64,000 nucleotides of DNA, taken from NCBI GenBank assembly GCA_033675545.1, contig JAWDGP010008080.1, positions 183,501 through 247,500 on the forward strand, given 5' to 3'. Every line of letters begins with the position of its first letter. Position 1 is the first letter of the stretch. The translations under genes were made by a program, and so were the position numbers. The notes below the pieces were generated by a model. That model was not told the origin of the DNA. It saw nothing but the letters and a program-made list of their open reading frames with translations, and ran no database searches. This document shows, piece after piece, positions 13,901-24,628 of the stretch. This stretch comes from Elysia crispata (Eukaryota; Mollusca; Gastropoda; Plakobranchidae).

Positions 13901-16900
13901 TATAATTTTTAACACTACATCAAAAACTTCTGAACTTTAAATTTGTTAATTACCGCTAATTTTTGAAGATTTATTTGTCTTTCAAAACTTCTGTTCTGAG
14001 AAATCAAGAACATAATGGCTGAGAGATCTCTTATCAGTGGCCATGAACCTACAACCATAAGTGTTGCCCTAATTCGAGTATTTGTAAATGTCGTTGCATT
14101 GCTAAATCCTTCTAGCAGAGATTAAAATGGGCCCCTGTTACTCTTCCAAAGCTCCTAAAGAGTACTAGCCGCAATAGTTACCTTATGTTTAAAATATGTG
14201 CCACCCTCCCTCTATCCCCTCTCAAATTCCACTATGGATATTTGATAGTTAACTATAACTTTTGCACTGAAACAGTCCTACAAATTTAAGTTGAATGACA
14301 ACAACTTACCAAGATAGGGAATATGAAATGTAGCTACTTTTGAGAAAAATAGATTATTCAAAACACATTTGTAACAGGTATAAATTCCATAGTTAAAATC
14401 TTAAGAACTAGGTCAACTAAGTGGACTCAATGCTGATCAGGAATGAAAAGGAATGCCCATTCTGGTGTCTGAATTCACCTTGTACTCCATAGCAGAAATT
14501 GAGAGAAAAAAACAGATAACTTTAGAGCCTTCTAATTGAGATTGCACAGTAATTCAGAGGTGAAAGATTATAGTAAAATGCATAAAAATTTTTTTTTCAT
14601 TTCTAATATCTCAATGACTACATTACCATAGAATCTCATATAGTCAAAGTCATGAGGCCAACATTGTTCAAGGAAAGTAACTCAATAAAGCATGTTTCAA
14701 AATTAGAACACAGTTTTTGCAAACACATGTTCCATTAAGAACTTGAGGAGTCCATTATCAACTGTAAGTACTGTCCTTACCTACCACATGCATGGCCAAT
14801 ATGTTGTTTTTTTTTAAAGAATAAAAATATGCACTAGTCTGATAACTGGTAAGTCTATTGCATAAAAGAAAATAATCATAATTATATTTCCTCATCTCAA
14901 ATTCTATACTGGCACTGTCAACAAAAGATCATGGAATCAAGTTCTTCTTTAAAATCTCTAAACTAATATAATTGTGAGTATGCAGGAAATGATAAATTGT
15001 CATCTTTTTCCTTTAATAATTCTAAATATATTTGACATCATAATTCCAGATTCACATTTGCTGTGGGAGAAAAATACACAAGTTGGCAACCAAAGTACCA
15101 ATTTCTTGTTAGTAGAATACCTTTTTAATTTTTGTGATTAAAAATATGCTCCAATTAAATTTACATTCTAAATGAAAACTTCTAAGGTATATTATCATAT
15201 AACTGTAATTAAAATCAAATTCATGTGAACAACTCTCAAAAGGCCATTAGTAGCCTTGTAAGGCAGTTCATGCATGTCTTTTTTACTATTTCAAAATGAT
15301 TTTCTTATGAAAATGATAAAATATTCTTCCAAATACATGTTGAGGAGAAACAGGTACAGTTTGGTGCACCTTTAAGATCACAATATTTAATTATGAGTAA
15401 TTTTGTATTGAATCTGTAATCATAAAAATTTAGTCAATAAAAATCTCACATACAACATTGATCTTTACAAGTGGTTATTTTTATAAAGTGGCCAATTCTG
15501 TTCATAAAACTTATCCGTTTTCTTCATTTATTTCTTCAAAGGGTGCCTCTTTACTTAAAAAGTGGAACTAATAGAGGGCACAATTCCTTAAAAATCTCAT
15601 GTGCACAATGTTATGCTCTATGTCATTTTGAGGCCTAGAGCATAAGTAAGGCACATTTGCTGCTATAAAAGCCTAGCTAGCTTCTTATAAGCTTGTAGAG
15701 AGAACAATGCTAAAAAAAATTCACTTCACTTCAATAATCGGAGTGAATGCAGATACTTTAACCTGATTGGGCCTGTGAAAACAAGAGGATCATTTCATGT
15801 CATACTAAAAAGTGGAGAGTATACTTCATTCTTTGTTTACTTTCACTTTCTGTTCCATTGTTGTCAACTCCTTCGGAAATTACCTCTTTCTTTGTCTATA
15901 AACTTCTTTAATCTACGTCTAGTCTCTACAGCTAAAGTAGCATTCAGTTCCATTTCGGTCATCGCTGCTGGAGGATAACGCCAGGAAAAAAGGTCAATGA
16001 ATGCATTATCATGATACTTCCTAAGTTATGATGACCCAAATAGGTTCTTTCTACTATTAATCATGAGCTTTTAAGTCCTTTTTTGCCTCTAATTTTAATT
16101 GCTTCTTAATCCCAATATGGGGAAAGCAGGAGATGCACACCTTTAGACCTTACAATAATTTGTGAACTGATATGTTCTCCACAATCTTCCTGATGTTCTG
16201 ATGACATAATATTGTATGACTGTAACAATGAGAAGAAAGAAAATGTCCATTAATTGATTTGTAGAATCCTAATCAACACTACAGACACACTAGACTTTAC
16301 CTCTTGGCCAAGGATCAAAATGCAGGCAGCTTACAATGAAATCTAAATAAGTTTAAAAGCTGCAAACACCAAATTCTGGGACAAGTTCTTCCCAGTGTTA
16401 CAAACCTACAAATTGAATAGGACCATCAATTACGTGTCTTTCCATTCAATTATTATATTTTAATGATTATCAACATCTTTATTCTGACTCCAAGTAATAA
16501 TGGTATGAAGTTTTTGCTTAAAAGATTGCTAAACTTGAATCTTTTTAGGTCATCAGAAACGTTAGGAAGATGAATTTGTGGTGTTGAAAACCAAAAATTA
16601 CATAAATACAATCCACAATTATATCTCTAAAACCATTTTTCCTTTTTTAATTCAAACCTTTTTCTTTGATACAAAACAATCTTTAGTCAAAAAAAAACAA
16701 CATAATTTTTAGTCAAAAACAAAAAACAAAATACAAAATAAAATATTAGGTCTTTAAAGGTTTTAGGGTTGAGCTTGTGAGAATGACTCATAAATTAGAA
16801 ATTAGAAAAACTCAACTTACACTGCCAAAGTACTTGTCGAGCAACTCCACATAGCGGTGTATGACCTCTAGAGTTAGAAGTTCATTGTCATCATTCTCTA

Positions 16901-17795
16901 TTGCACAGCAGAAGTAAAGACTAGCATACCTGTAAGGAAAAAAACAGCAAAAATATTAAGTGGCCATATTTTTGTGGAAAGAAACACAAATTTAAACACA
17001 ATCTGCATCTAATCTAAAAGAAAGAAGCTTTGTAATTTTTACATTCAGAGGGTAGGCATAGCGATAACTGTATGGGGTTATAAATACTCTTTGAACAGGC
17101 ATGCGATTTCCTCCCCATGACAGTCGGGGCTAATGCTATACATATGGTCTCTCAGCCTGAGTTTAAAAAGACAGTCCGTGTTTCTGTCCATCTGTCTATC
17201 TCTTTTGAATCATAGCTGACATGTTTGTAAAAATGTTTCACTTTTCATATTTTTATCCAAGTTAACCTTTATCATGCTTCAAAATTTAATCGTTTGTAAA
17301 AAACTATGCACAGACAAATAGTATTAGGTAGATCAAATATCTAGAAACCGTTGATGGTACATATCATAGTTTAAATAAGACATTTTAAAATTATTCATGA
17401 TTTCTCAAATCTATGCTCAAGTAAGGTCTACAAAGTACAATATGATAATGTTTCAAAAGTGTGAGATAGAATATTCTATTTTTTTCTGTATAGATTAAAT
17501 AAATTTTTTTAAATTTATTTGAGGAGATATGTCATAAGGACATTTCAAGTCTTTGAGTTTTAAAAGATACACACAAAAGACATTGAAAAAAAAAGAATAA
17601 TCAACAAACTTCAAACCTTTTATAAACAATTTTTAAATCTTTCCACTCTAGAAAACTGCACATTTTTGGTTTACGCTGCAAAACAAGAGTGATAAGTTCA
17701 CGAGTAGTTTTCTTTTTAACGCGATCAGGATAGGCAGAAAACCACTTCTGCAGTCTTAATTTGCCCTGCCGGCTGAACAGCAGCATAAATTGCAT
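7901..17795 (-). CDS. AP1S: AP-1 complex subunit sigma (clathrin adaptor small chain)
   Basis: The small chain of the heterotetrameric AP-1 adaptor, which sits in the adaptor core with gamma, beta1 and mu1 and helps recognise acidic dileucine cargo signals at the trans-Golgi network and endosomes. Coding exons, 5' to 3': 17795-17617, 16929-16821, 13549-13412, then either 9697-9653 or 7945-7901. All junctions are GT-AG and phases fit. Either route gives 156 residues, close to the vertebrate 157-158. The start [18 protein letters not shown] is nearly identical to vertebrate AP1[11 protein letters not shown], the [13 protein letters not shown] strand and [19 protein letters not shown] follow, all AP1S rather than AP2S signatures. 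The ATG follows an acceptor AG directly (ttttcag/ATG), so the 5' UTR lies in one or more upstream exons that I could not place with certainty. Very secure as AP1S. Confidence 0.95.
8453..8458 (-). promoter_or_regulatory. Candidate poly(A) signal for AP1S form A
   Basis: AATAAA on the minus strand between the two alternative last exons, about 1.2 kb beyond the form A stop. It would let the proximal terminal exon be used on its own. Confidence 0.3.
9653..9697 (-). CDS. AP1S: AP1S alternative last exon A ([14 protein letters not shown]-stop)
   Basis: A second 15-codon phase-0 terminal exon with acceptor tatcttggtcaag on the minus strand. It has the same length as exon B and shares a DHGL ending (TDHGLF against EDHGLG), which is unlikely by chance and supports duplication of the terminal exon. 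The tail is more acidic and lacks the ETP motif. Confidence 0.8.
   Translation of the reverse strand, partial: DDALEDVLTDHGLF
9698..13411 (-). other. AP1S intron 3
   Basis: AT-rich, no conserved coding signal. A short stretch at 10318-10360 resembles the 3' tail of a retroposon, and 11890-12100 is unusually C/T-rich on the plus strand without recognisable function. Confidence 0.7.
10318..10360 (+). repeat. Possible retroposon 3' tail
   Basis: GGATGAATAAAGTTA followed by short TTATC repeats looks like the end of a SINE or non-LTR element. I could not find a matching body upstream. Confidence 0.3.
13412..13549 (-). CDS. AP1S: AP1S coding exon 3
   Basis: 138 bases, 46 whole codons, from [15 protein letters not shown] to AAQDLLQE. 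Flanked by acceptor tatatatag and donor gtaagg on the minus strand. Confidence 0.95.
13550..16820 (-). other. AP1S intron 2
   Basis: AT-rich, no further exon, RNA gene or clear mobile element recognised on either strand. Confidence 0.7.
16821..16929 (-). CDS. AP1S: AP1S coding exon 2
   Basis: 109 bases. Completes the split Arg codon and then codes [14 protein letters not shown] to LLDKYFGS. Acceptor tccttacag and donor gtaagt on the minus strand. Confidence 0.95.
16930..17616 (-). other. AP1S intron 1
   Basis: The intron between the first two coding exons; AT-rich, nothing else seen. Confidence 0.75.
17617..17795 (-). CDS. AP1S: AP1S first coding exon
   Basis: 179 bases from ATG (17793-17795) to the first two bases of an Arg codon, donor gtttga. 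Reading through the donor would add FEVC and a stop and is not the real end. Confidence 0.95.
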
Positions 17796-20023
17796 CTGAA
17801 AATGGAAAAAGGAAACGATAAATTATCATTATTATAAGCTTTAACCAGATACGAGAGTCCAACAAATCAGACAATTGCATCTAAAAATTGTAGACTTTAT
17901 AATTTTGGTAGTTGCAAATATTCACAACTTTTAACTTCTTTTTGTATATATATAAAATGTTACTGTAAATTATTCACATCTCTACCATTACAAATCAGGT
18001 AAGATATGTTATTCAAAACCTGCATATGTTACAAGTAGTGGACATTTGCCTAGTTTCAAACTTGATCGTGGAACACACCTTACTATCTCAAATAACTTCA
18101 CACCATGTCCATGGGCTCCAGATCTCTTCCGATTCGTTCAGAGGGTGAAAGTGTCATCTTTATTTTGGTTCATAGTTATACTTAGATAGCCTAATGATAA
18201 TAATAACAATAACAATATTCTTACTCATTAAAAGTCTGGCAAGATCAAATAGATATATCTGGGCAACTCCAGGTCCAATCTATAGATCTAGATTACATCT
18301 AGATCTAGATGTAAAAAGTCGGTACCTCTGGGCTTGAAGTTGAATCTAGAATATGTAGTATCTGCACGTTAAAGATTACATATTTGGGGAAAACATCGTA
18401 AATTACATTCTAGAAAACAAAAGCAAAACACTAATAAACCCTCACCATTATTTTTTTTACTAAACTTCCAAGGTCTTGAGCTTCAACTGGCTTACTCGAA
18501 TCGAGACCTTCCTATTAGATATAGATAAAAAAATATCTTCCGAAACACTTTCCACCGTGGAGATGACTATGAAACTTTGAATTTTTTTTTTTAAATAAGC
18601 CTAAATCTAGATCTATGCCTGGATCAAGGCATGGTTTGCAAGGGTGTGCCTTGCCTCCATCAATAACACTGTTGTCTCATATGTCTCGAATTCTGCGTGC
18701 TGTTTAGAACTCCTGACTAGGAGGTTGGGCAAAGGGTAATCACCATGAAAAAACATATTGAACTTCCGGTTTTGCCAGTTAAATACCCCAATGGTATGCT
18801 AACGTAAAAGGGATTTAAAAAAAAAAAAAGTTGTTTTGTGCACCCACATGTTAAAGTGTTGTCGTATAGGCTAGTGTCTCCAGTGATCTATTATTAGTAA
18901 CTAGATAAGCTCAGGCTATTATAGGAAGGTTCCGCTTCGTGCGACTTAAATGCGCGGGCGCATCCAAAGCCATAAGACCCCCACTGTACCGCTTGTAGCA
19001 AGGGGCACAAAGCGTGGGTGGACTTAGGAGATGTTACATGATAAATAGATCCAATTACATCCGATCGCAAATTGTAAGACAGTGCTAGCTTACCAGCGTC
19101 TTTTAATTAATGCCACATTGCTTAGCGTTTTGTTAATCGATCCACAGGATTTTTTAAAAATTTGTGATAAATATTCAAAATTTCTATTGTGTGAGAAACC
19201 TGCTTCGCCACAATCGAGATGAGAATCATTATTTTGTCTTTTCTTTAAATGAGAACTTTTCATTTGTAACCTGAAATATTATTGACCTTTGTAACCATAC
19301 GATTATCAATTATGTGCTTTGCTTATATTTTTCTTCGAAGAAGTCGCCTGTACTATTTTGATAATGCATTTGATCTAGATTATAAGAGGGCCTAAAGATT
19401 TTATTACTATGGTTTTCTTACATTTATTTGTGTAAAAAATTAGTTCTCGATTCATTTAATTATATAAAAAAATTGACTTTCAAAATTTATTTTAGGGGGC
19501 TTTTGTGTTTATTAATTATCATTATTATCATATCTTTTTTTGTTGTTCTTTTTTTTTTTTTCAAATAAATTTGCATTTGCATCTTTTTCTTATTTCGCCA
19601 CATGAGGAGGGAAATAAAAAACAAAAAATCCTACTATTTACGAACGGTTAAGAAAAAAAATTCGTACCCAACCTTCTCTTTCTTTCACCAAAAGCCTACG
19701 ATTTTATTCGTCTAATCTACGTCAAAAAGAATAAAACTGAACAAAACCATTCTCTTCAGCTGCCAATAAACACTTTAAAAAAATGTAGGAACAATCAAAT
19801 TTCTAGAGATTACAAGTAATGTGGTAATTTCTTTTTCTTCTTTTTTAAAATACTGAGAAGTTTCAAATTGTTTTCAAGCAAATCATTCATTTGTGGAAAA
19901 GGCAACTGTAACTATTTTATGTCAGTAATCATATTCTAGAAACACCTGAGACTGTAGAAATATGATTAAGCTATTTAAAAATTTATATCAATAGTTAAAA
20001 AAAGCAGGCAGAGGGAGAGAAAG

Positions 20024-20025
20024 AG

Positions 20026-20101
<76 letters not shown>

Positions 20102-20110
20102 GGAGAAAGC
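20024..20110. repeat. (GATA)n/(GA)n microsatellite
   Basis: GATA units followed by an uninterrupted GA run. Confidence 0.9.
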
Positions 20111-21224
20111 GGGAAAGAAAGGCCTGCTAAGCGAGCTGGGGGTCATACCACGCTAGGCGGAGTTTTTCATTCAGTCATACTTCCGTCGCGCTGCTTAGCC
20201 CATCTAGTTAATGTAATACGTCACTGAGTGTCTCTGATACCTGGCTCCGTATTTCCCAATCTGTAGTCCTAATTTTGCCTACACATGTATAAGCCACGTA
20301 TGAATGAATGAACATATTTACAACATAGCCTAGCCAAATACTTATCTCTTCATGGAAATAAGGTTCGTTGATTGCATGCTTAATTATTCTAGGATTAAAA
20401 AGATACAAGCAAGACAAGAACAAATAATAGACAGTTAATTTGGAAGTACAATCTTACATTGCTCTCTATCACCATAAAAGTACATTATTAATAGCCCTAT
20501 TTTCAATGCACAAGACACAGCGCACTTAAAGGATCCAAAATCATATTCACATACTGGCATTCACTTCGCGATACAATATGACACATAATTATGAAACCTC
20601 TTGAATTAACAAAGCAGTGTCAAATACTGAAAACTACCGGCTGCTCATTGTCACAGTTTTAAAAGATATAATTAAAGAATAATCTTCTTAACTATTATTT
20701 TTGTCAATTTAATGTAAGCACTTATGAAGGGACCGGAATTGCCGGGAGCTTACAAATGCTCATCGTCAGAGCTTTGGGTTCTTTTTCCCAGATGGTTTGT
20801 CTTCACTCACTCTTTCGGTCCTCTCATTTAATGAAGGCAGAATGCAGTTTCTACTCTTCAATTAAATAAAGTCAAATACACAGGATTCACTGCCTAATTT
20901 GATTATACAGGTTTAGAGTTTATTAACGAAGGTTCAGGAAGGCTCCTAAATTGATCACTAACGATATATGTGAGGAAGTTATCTTAACATAAGTCTAGGC
21001 TGCTCATTAACATTATTAAGAAATTATTTACTACATAGCTGTACACATTATCTTTCTGTGGAGGCATTAATCGAAAATTCCATTATATTTAGTCATACAG
21101 AACAAATTAATTTAAAGAACACAACGGAAAATAAAGCACAACATTCATCAACTAATGTGGAGTTACACAATCCTAAACAGACGGACGTTACTTGGTAAGT
21201 AGGCTAGTAAATATACTACTTCTC

Positions 21225-21225
<1 letters not shown>

Positions 21226-21285
<60 letters not shown>

Positions 21286-21300
21286 CCAGCTCTCTCTCTA
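21226..21300. repeat. (CT)n microsatellite
   Basis: A long CT run with a few interruptions at the end; the Ser/Leu-rich reading frame across it is a repeat artefact. Confidence 0.9.
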
Positions 21301-21889
21301 TCTATTTATCTAAGAAGCTTGCGGTTATCGTTGTTGTATACCATGTGCAAAACGCAGTGCTTTACAGGTTTAGGAATGAGGCTGAATCTAATCCCCTTTT
21401 CCAATCTAATGATTATCATTCTGTGAGGTCTCTAAAGCCATGAAAACGAATAAAGCAGCATCAAAGACTGAAAATCAACAGCACAGTTTTCTGTGGAAAG
21501 TGTGAACGAGGAATTGGAGTTGAAACATAGAACCTGGGTCTACGCTGCAAACTCTTATCCTATGTCTGTAAAGCTGAGAGTATATAAGTAAAACAAAGAC
21601 AAAAGTTTTTGCACAAAAATAATATTCGTGCTCGAGTTGCTTTTCATCTCACCTTCCTCTCGGACTTTCACGATCGTCAACAATAGAATGCAAAGTCTCG
21701 TTTGGAGCCTTTTATTAATTTCTGTAGATGAAAACTGTTGTTTGGATAATTATCAAATTCATAATAGATTTTAATATTTATTTTGTTAAATTATGGTACT
21801 GGAAAAAGAAAGTAGTTGTCAACCATGTATTCTGTAAACTTCATATTTTGCTCACAATATTTCTCCCTTGTCTGAACTTTTTTTAAATT

Positions 21890-22124
21890 TTCCATCTCGG
21901 CAATTCGAGGCAACGCCAAAAGACGGATAGATCTACTTCCGGAGTTCCGTTGACGGCCTTAGTATTCGCTGTTTCGTGACACCATTTTTATCGAACGAAG
22001 AAAACACTACACCCTTTTATTAGTTTGAATTAACCTGGTGGACCTGAATTAGCGCTCTAAAAGCGATTACAGCATAATTGTTTCTTTTTTTTATAATATC
22101 TCTTGACCAAGTCCACAACTGGTG
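21890..22124 (+). promoter_or_regulatory. Candidate promoter and 5' UTR exon of the RBMX-like gene, possibly shared with AP1S
   Basis: This stretch has more CpG than its surroundings. At 21935-21942 it carries ACTTCCGG, the reverse of the ETS/GABP core CCGGAAGT common in housekeeping and divergent promoters. A near-perfect donor (GGTG/gtaagt) follows at 22125, which would end a 5' UTR exon splicing to the acceptor at 24441. AP1S runs the other way from here. Promoter and exon start are inferred. Confidence 0.45.
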
Positions 22125-22146
22125 GTAAGTAGATTTTATCTTTAGA

Positions 22147-22232
22147 ATTAGATCTAGATCTAGAGTCTAGATCTAGATTTAACTTTCTAGAGATCTAGAT
22201 CTAGATGATTGATAGATCTAGATCTAGATCGA
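22147..22232. repeat. TAGATC hexamer repeat cluster
   Basis: Several overlapping AGATCTAGATCT tracts just inside intron 1. Smaller clusters of the same hexamer lie near 18281-18310, 22300-22322, 23327-23363, 25504-25550, 28129-28145, 35415-35430 and 43125-43155. Confidence 0.85.
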
Positions 22233-22401
22233 GTTGACTGGCACGGTTAAAAGCATTGTCCAAAACTTTCACCACTTTCTAACGCTACGCTTGGGTGTAG
22301 AATCTAGAATCTAGATCTAGAAAAGATTCTAGGCCTACCATGTCAGGATCCTAGTTGTAAAATTTTAATTAGATCTAGATGTAAGTCATAAGATTTTCTT
22401 G

Positions 22402-22862
22402 GGAAAGAGTTCCTTTTACTGGTTCGGACGGTTTTTTACCTAGAAGAAACAGTAGCAACCAGGGAATAAGTTAGATAAGAGACAGAGCTGAAATAAATTA
22501 ATTTTTCTTCTTTGTATAACCCAAAAACCAAGCCCAATCTTTTGCTATGGTCCCTATCAAATGAAGCCCTCTTTGTGATTAGTCTGTAGGCTACCTAAAA
22601 GAAACTCTCTCCTTTTCTAGTATTAATTTTGGAAAGAGTTCTTTTTAGATACGGACTAATTTACACGTGCCAAAGAGGGTTTCGTTTGATCGGGACCATA
22701 GCAAAAGATTGGGCTTGGTTTTTTCTTGGGGTTACACAAAGAAGAAAAATTAATTTATTTCAGCTCTGCCTCTTATCTAACTAAGTAGGAAACCACTACA
22801 GATAAGGTTGCTACTGTTTCTTCTATGTAAAAAACCGTCCATACCTAAAAGGAACTCTTTCC
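22402..22862. mobile_element. Foldback pair of small TIR elements
   Basis: Two arms, 22402-22612 and 22631-22862, are inverted copies of each other around an 18-base AT-rich centre. Each arm begins and ends with inverted forms of GGAAAGAGTTCCTTTTA, so each looks like a roughly 210-230-bp MITE, and the two are joined head to head. Shared internal words include CAATCTTTTGCTATGGTCCC and its reverse complement. No protein is encoded and no clear target-site duplication was found. Family unknown. Confidence 0.75.
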
Positions 22863-23437
22863 TTACTTTTGTATTGTTGTAAATAGATGGTTAAAAGCCC
22901 TGAATTTATCTCGCACTAATCAATTTTATGTGGTTTCAACAAGTGTCATTCAATCATTGCATGACCAGTACTACTAGGCTATCTATTAGATGTAGATCTA
23001 GTATAAATTAAAGATGGTGTGTTTCACGAAATGTATTGAAAATGTACCAAAATTGAAGAATGTTGCGGTCCCGATTCTATGTTGACAGTAGTACGGCTAT
23101 GGTTAATAGAATAAACTGGCCAGCTTTTCACCGCCAATTAAAGTGGAAGCACCAATCTAATCAAATTAATATCTTGCAAAAGTCAATAAGCAACTTCTTG
23201 AGTAGAAGCATTTTCGTACAAAATATTGAATTTGTATTAGCTATTTTTAATAAGCAGTAACGATCTGGCCATTTGTGGTATGATTTGTTTACATCCAACC
23301 GGACCGCAACACTGGGGCATTGCTGATCTAGATCTAGATGATAGATTTAGAATCTAGATCTATATTACTATATTAGATATGAAGTATAGATGAATGTCAA
23401 CTCTTCATCACTTTTTAGTTTTTACCCTTAGCATCTC

Positions 23438-23741
23438 TCTCTCTCTCTTAAGTCTCTGTCTCTCTCCCTTTTCTCTTTCTACTTTTTTCATTTACTATCT
23501 CTTCCCCTTCCCTTTTTCTCTTGTAAACTGTGCTTCTTTCTATCTCGGTACCCCATCAATTTCTTTATTCCCTTCTGGAATCTCATTGTCTTCCCCTCAC
23601 TTTCCTTCATTCTTGGCTCTATGTCTGTATCTCCCCCACTTTCTATAGATACTTTAGATACTGCCATTGTCTTTGCCTGTCTTTCCCTGCATCCCTCTTT
23701 TTTCCCATATCTCCATCTCTGTTTCTGTCTCTATATTCCTG

Positions 23742-23791
<50 letters not shown>
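23438..23791. repeat. CT-rich tract with (CT)n run
   Basis: A pyrimidine-rich region ending in an uninterrupted CT run at about 23738-23791. The overlapping Ser/Leu-rich frames are not genes. Confidence 0.85.
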
Positions 23792-23793
<2 letters not shown>

Positions 23794-24441
23794 AAAGAGG
23801 GAGAGAGTCTACAAATGGAGTATTCTTAGAACCATAGACAGTTATCCTTGAGTATTTTTGTCTAATTGTATCGGCAAAGGTTAGGTTACTTTTCTTTATT
23901 TCAAGATTAGAGGTAAAAAAAATTTTAGGATTAACCTTGCAAGCACACATGCTGAGTGATATGAAGTGGTTGTTGAAACTTCCTCTGTTCAAATCTTTTT
24001 ATTGAATTGAGGATGATTTTTTTCCCCATATCTTTACAACATAAAATTCAACCTTTGGTTACTGTTGCAAACACTTTGTCAGTGAAAAATAAAAGCCTTG
24101 AGCTGAGAGTCAAAACATTGGGTAGAGACATACAGGATCACACGCCATATTAAGTTTTAACATCTGAAACTATATTATTATTTATAAAAATAAGGCCTTG
24201 GATTGGCCAAAATTGACTTTATTGCAAAAAAACTACTTATATTAAATAAATGTATTGCAGTAGTTTATGAAATAATGAAAAAAAAAAATTGCTTTGTATA
24301 AAAGTATGATTAGTGAAATTGGTTAAATCATAAAGGTTTTTATGTTCAGGTTGTTACAAAGGTCATGTTACACCAAGAACTTGAGTTTTCTCCCTTTTTT
24401 TCTTTCTCACTTATAATGATTTTTTTCTCATCTTGCGACAG

Positions 24442-24628
24442 ATTGTGCAGCTAAGATGTCATTGTCAGATTTTCGAGGACGTGGTCGTGGCGGCTTCAGG
24501 GGTTCTAGGGGTCGGGGTGGGCCTCCAAGAGGAGGAGGCTTTAGGGGAGGGTACTCGGATCGAAGTGAAAGAGGAGGCTTCCGAGGCAGAGGCAGGGGAG
24601 ATGGATATACTAGAGGAGGACCACCAAG
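24442..24628 (+). CDS. RBMX-like exon with start codon and first RG box
   Basis: Acceptor tcttgcgacag, ATG at 24456-24458, start MSLSDFRGRGRGGFRG, donor gtaaat. Dense in GGA/CGT-type Gly-Arg codons against an AT-rich background. Confidence 0.85.

Larger units (their letters stand above)
17796..21889. other. AP1S upstream region
   Basis: No coding exon recognised on either strand. It holds a TAGATC patch near 18281-18310, an ETS-like word at 18762-18769, a CpG-containing patch at about 18930-19030, GATA/GA and CT microsatellites. The 5' UTR exon(s) of AP1S should lie here or up to the 21.9-kb promoter candidate. Confidence 0.5.

Noticed and set aside
23394-23851. Ser/Leu-rich frames over the CT-rich tract
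   Set aside because: Pyrimidine-repeat artefacts inside an intron.
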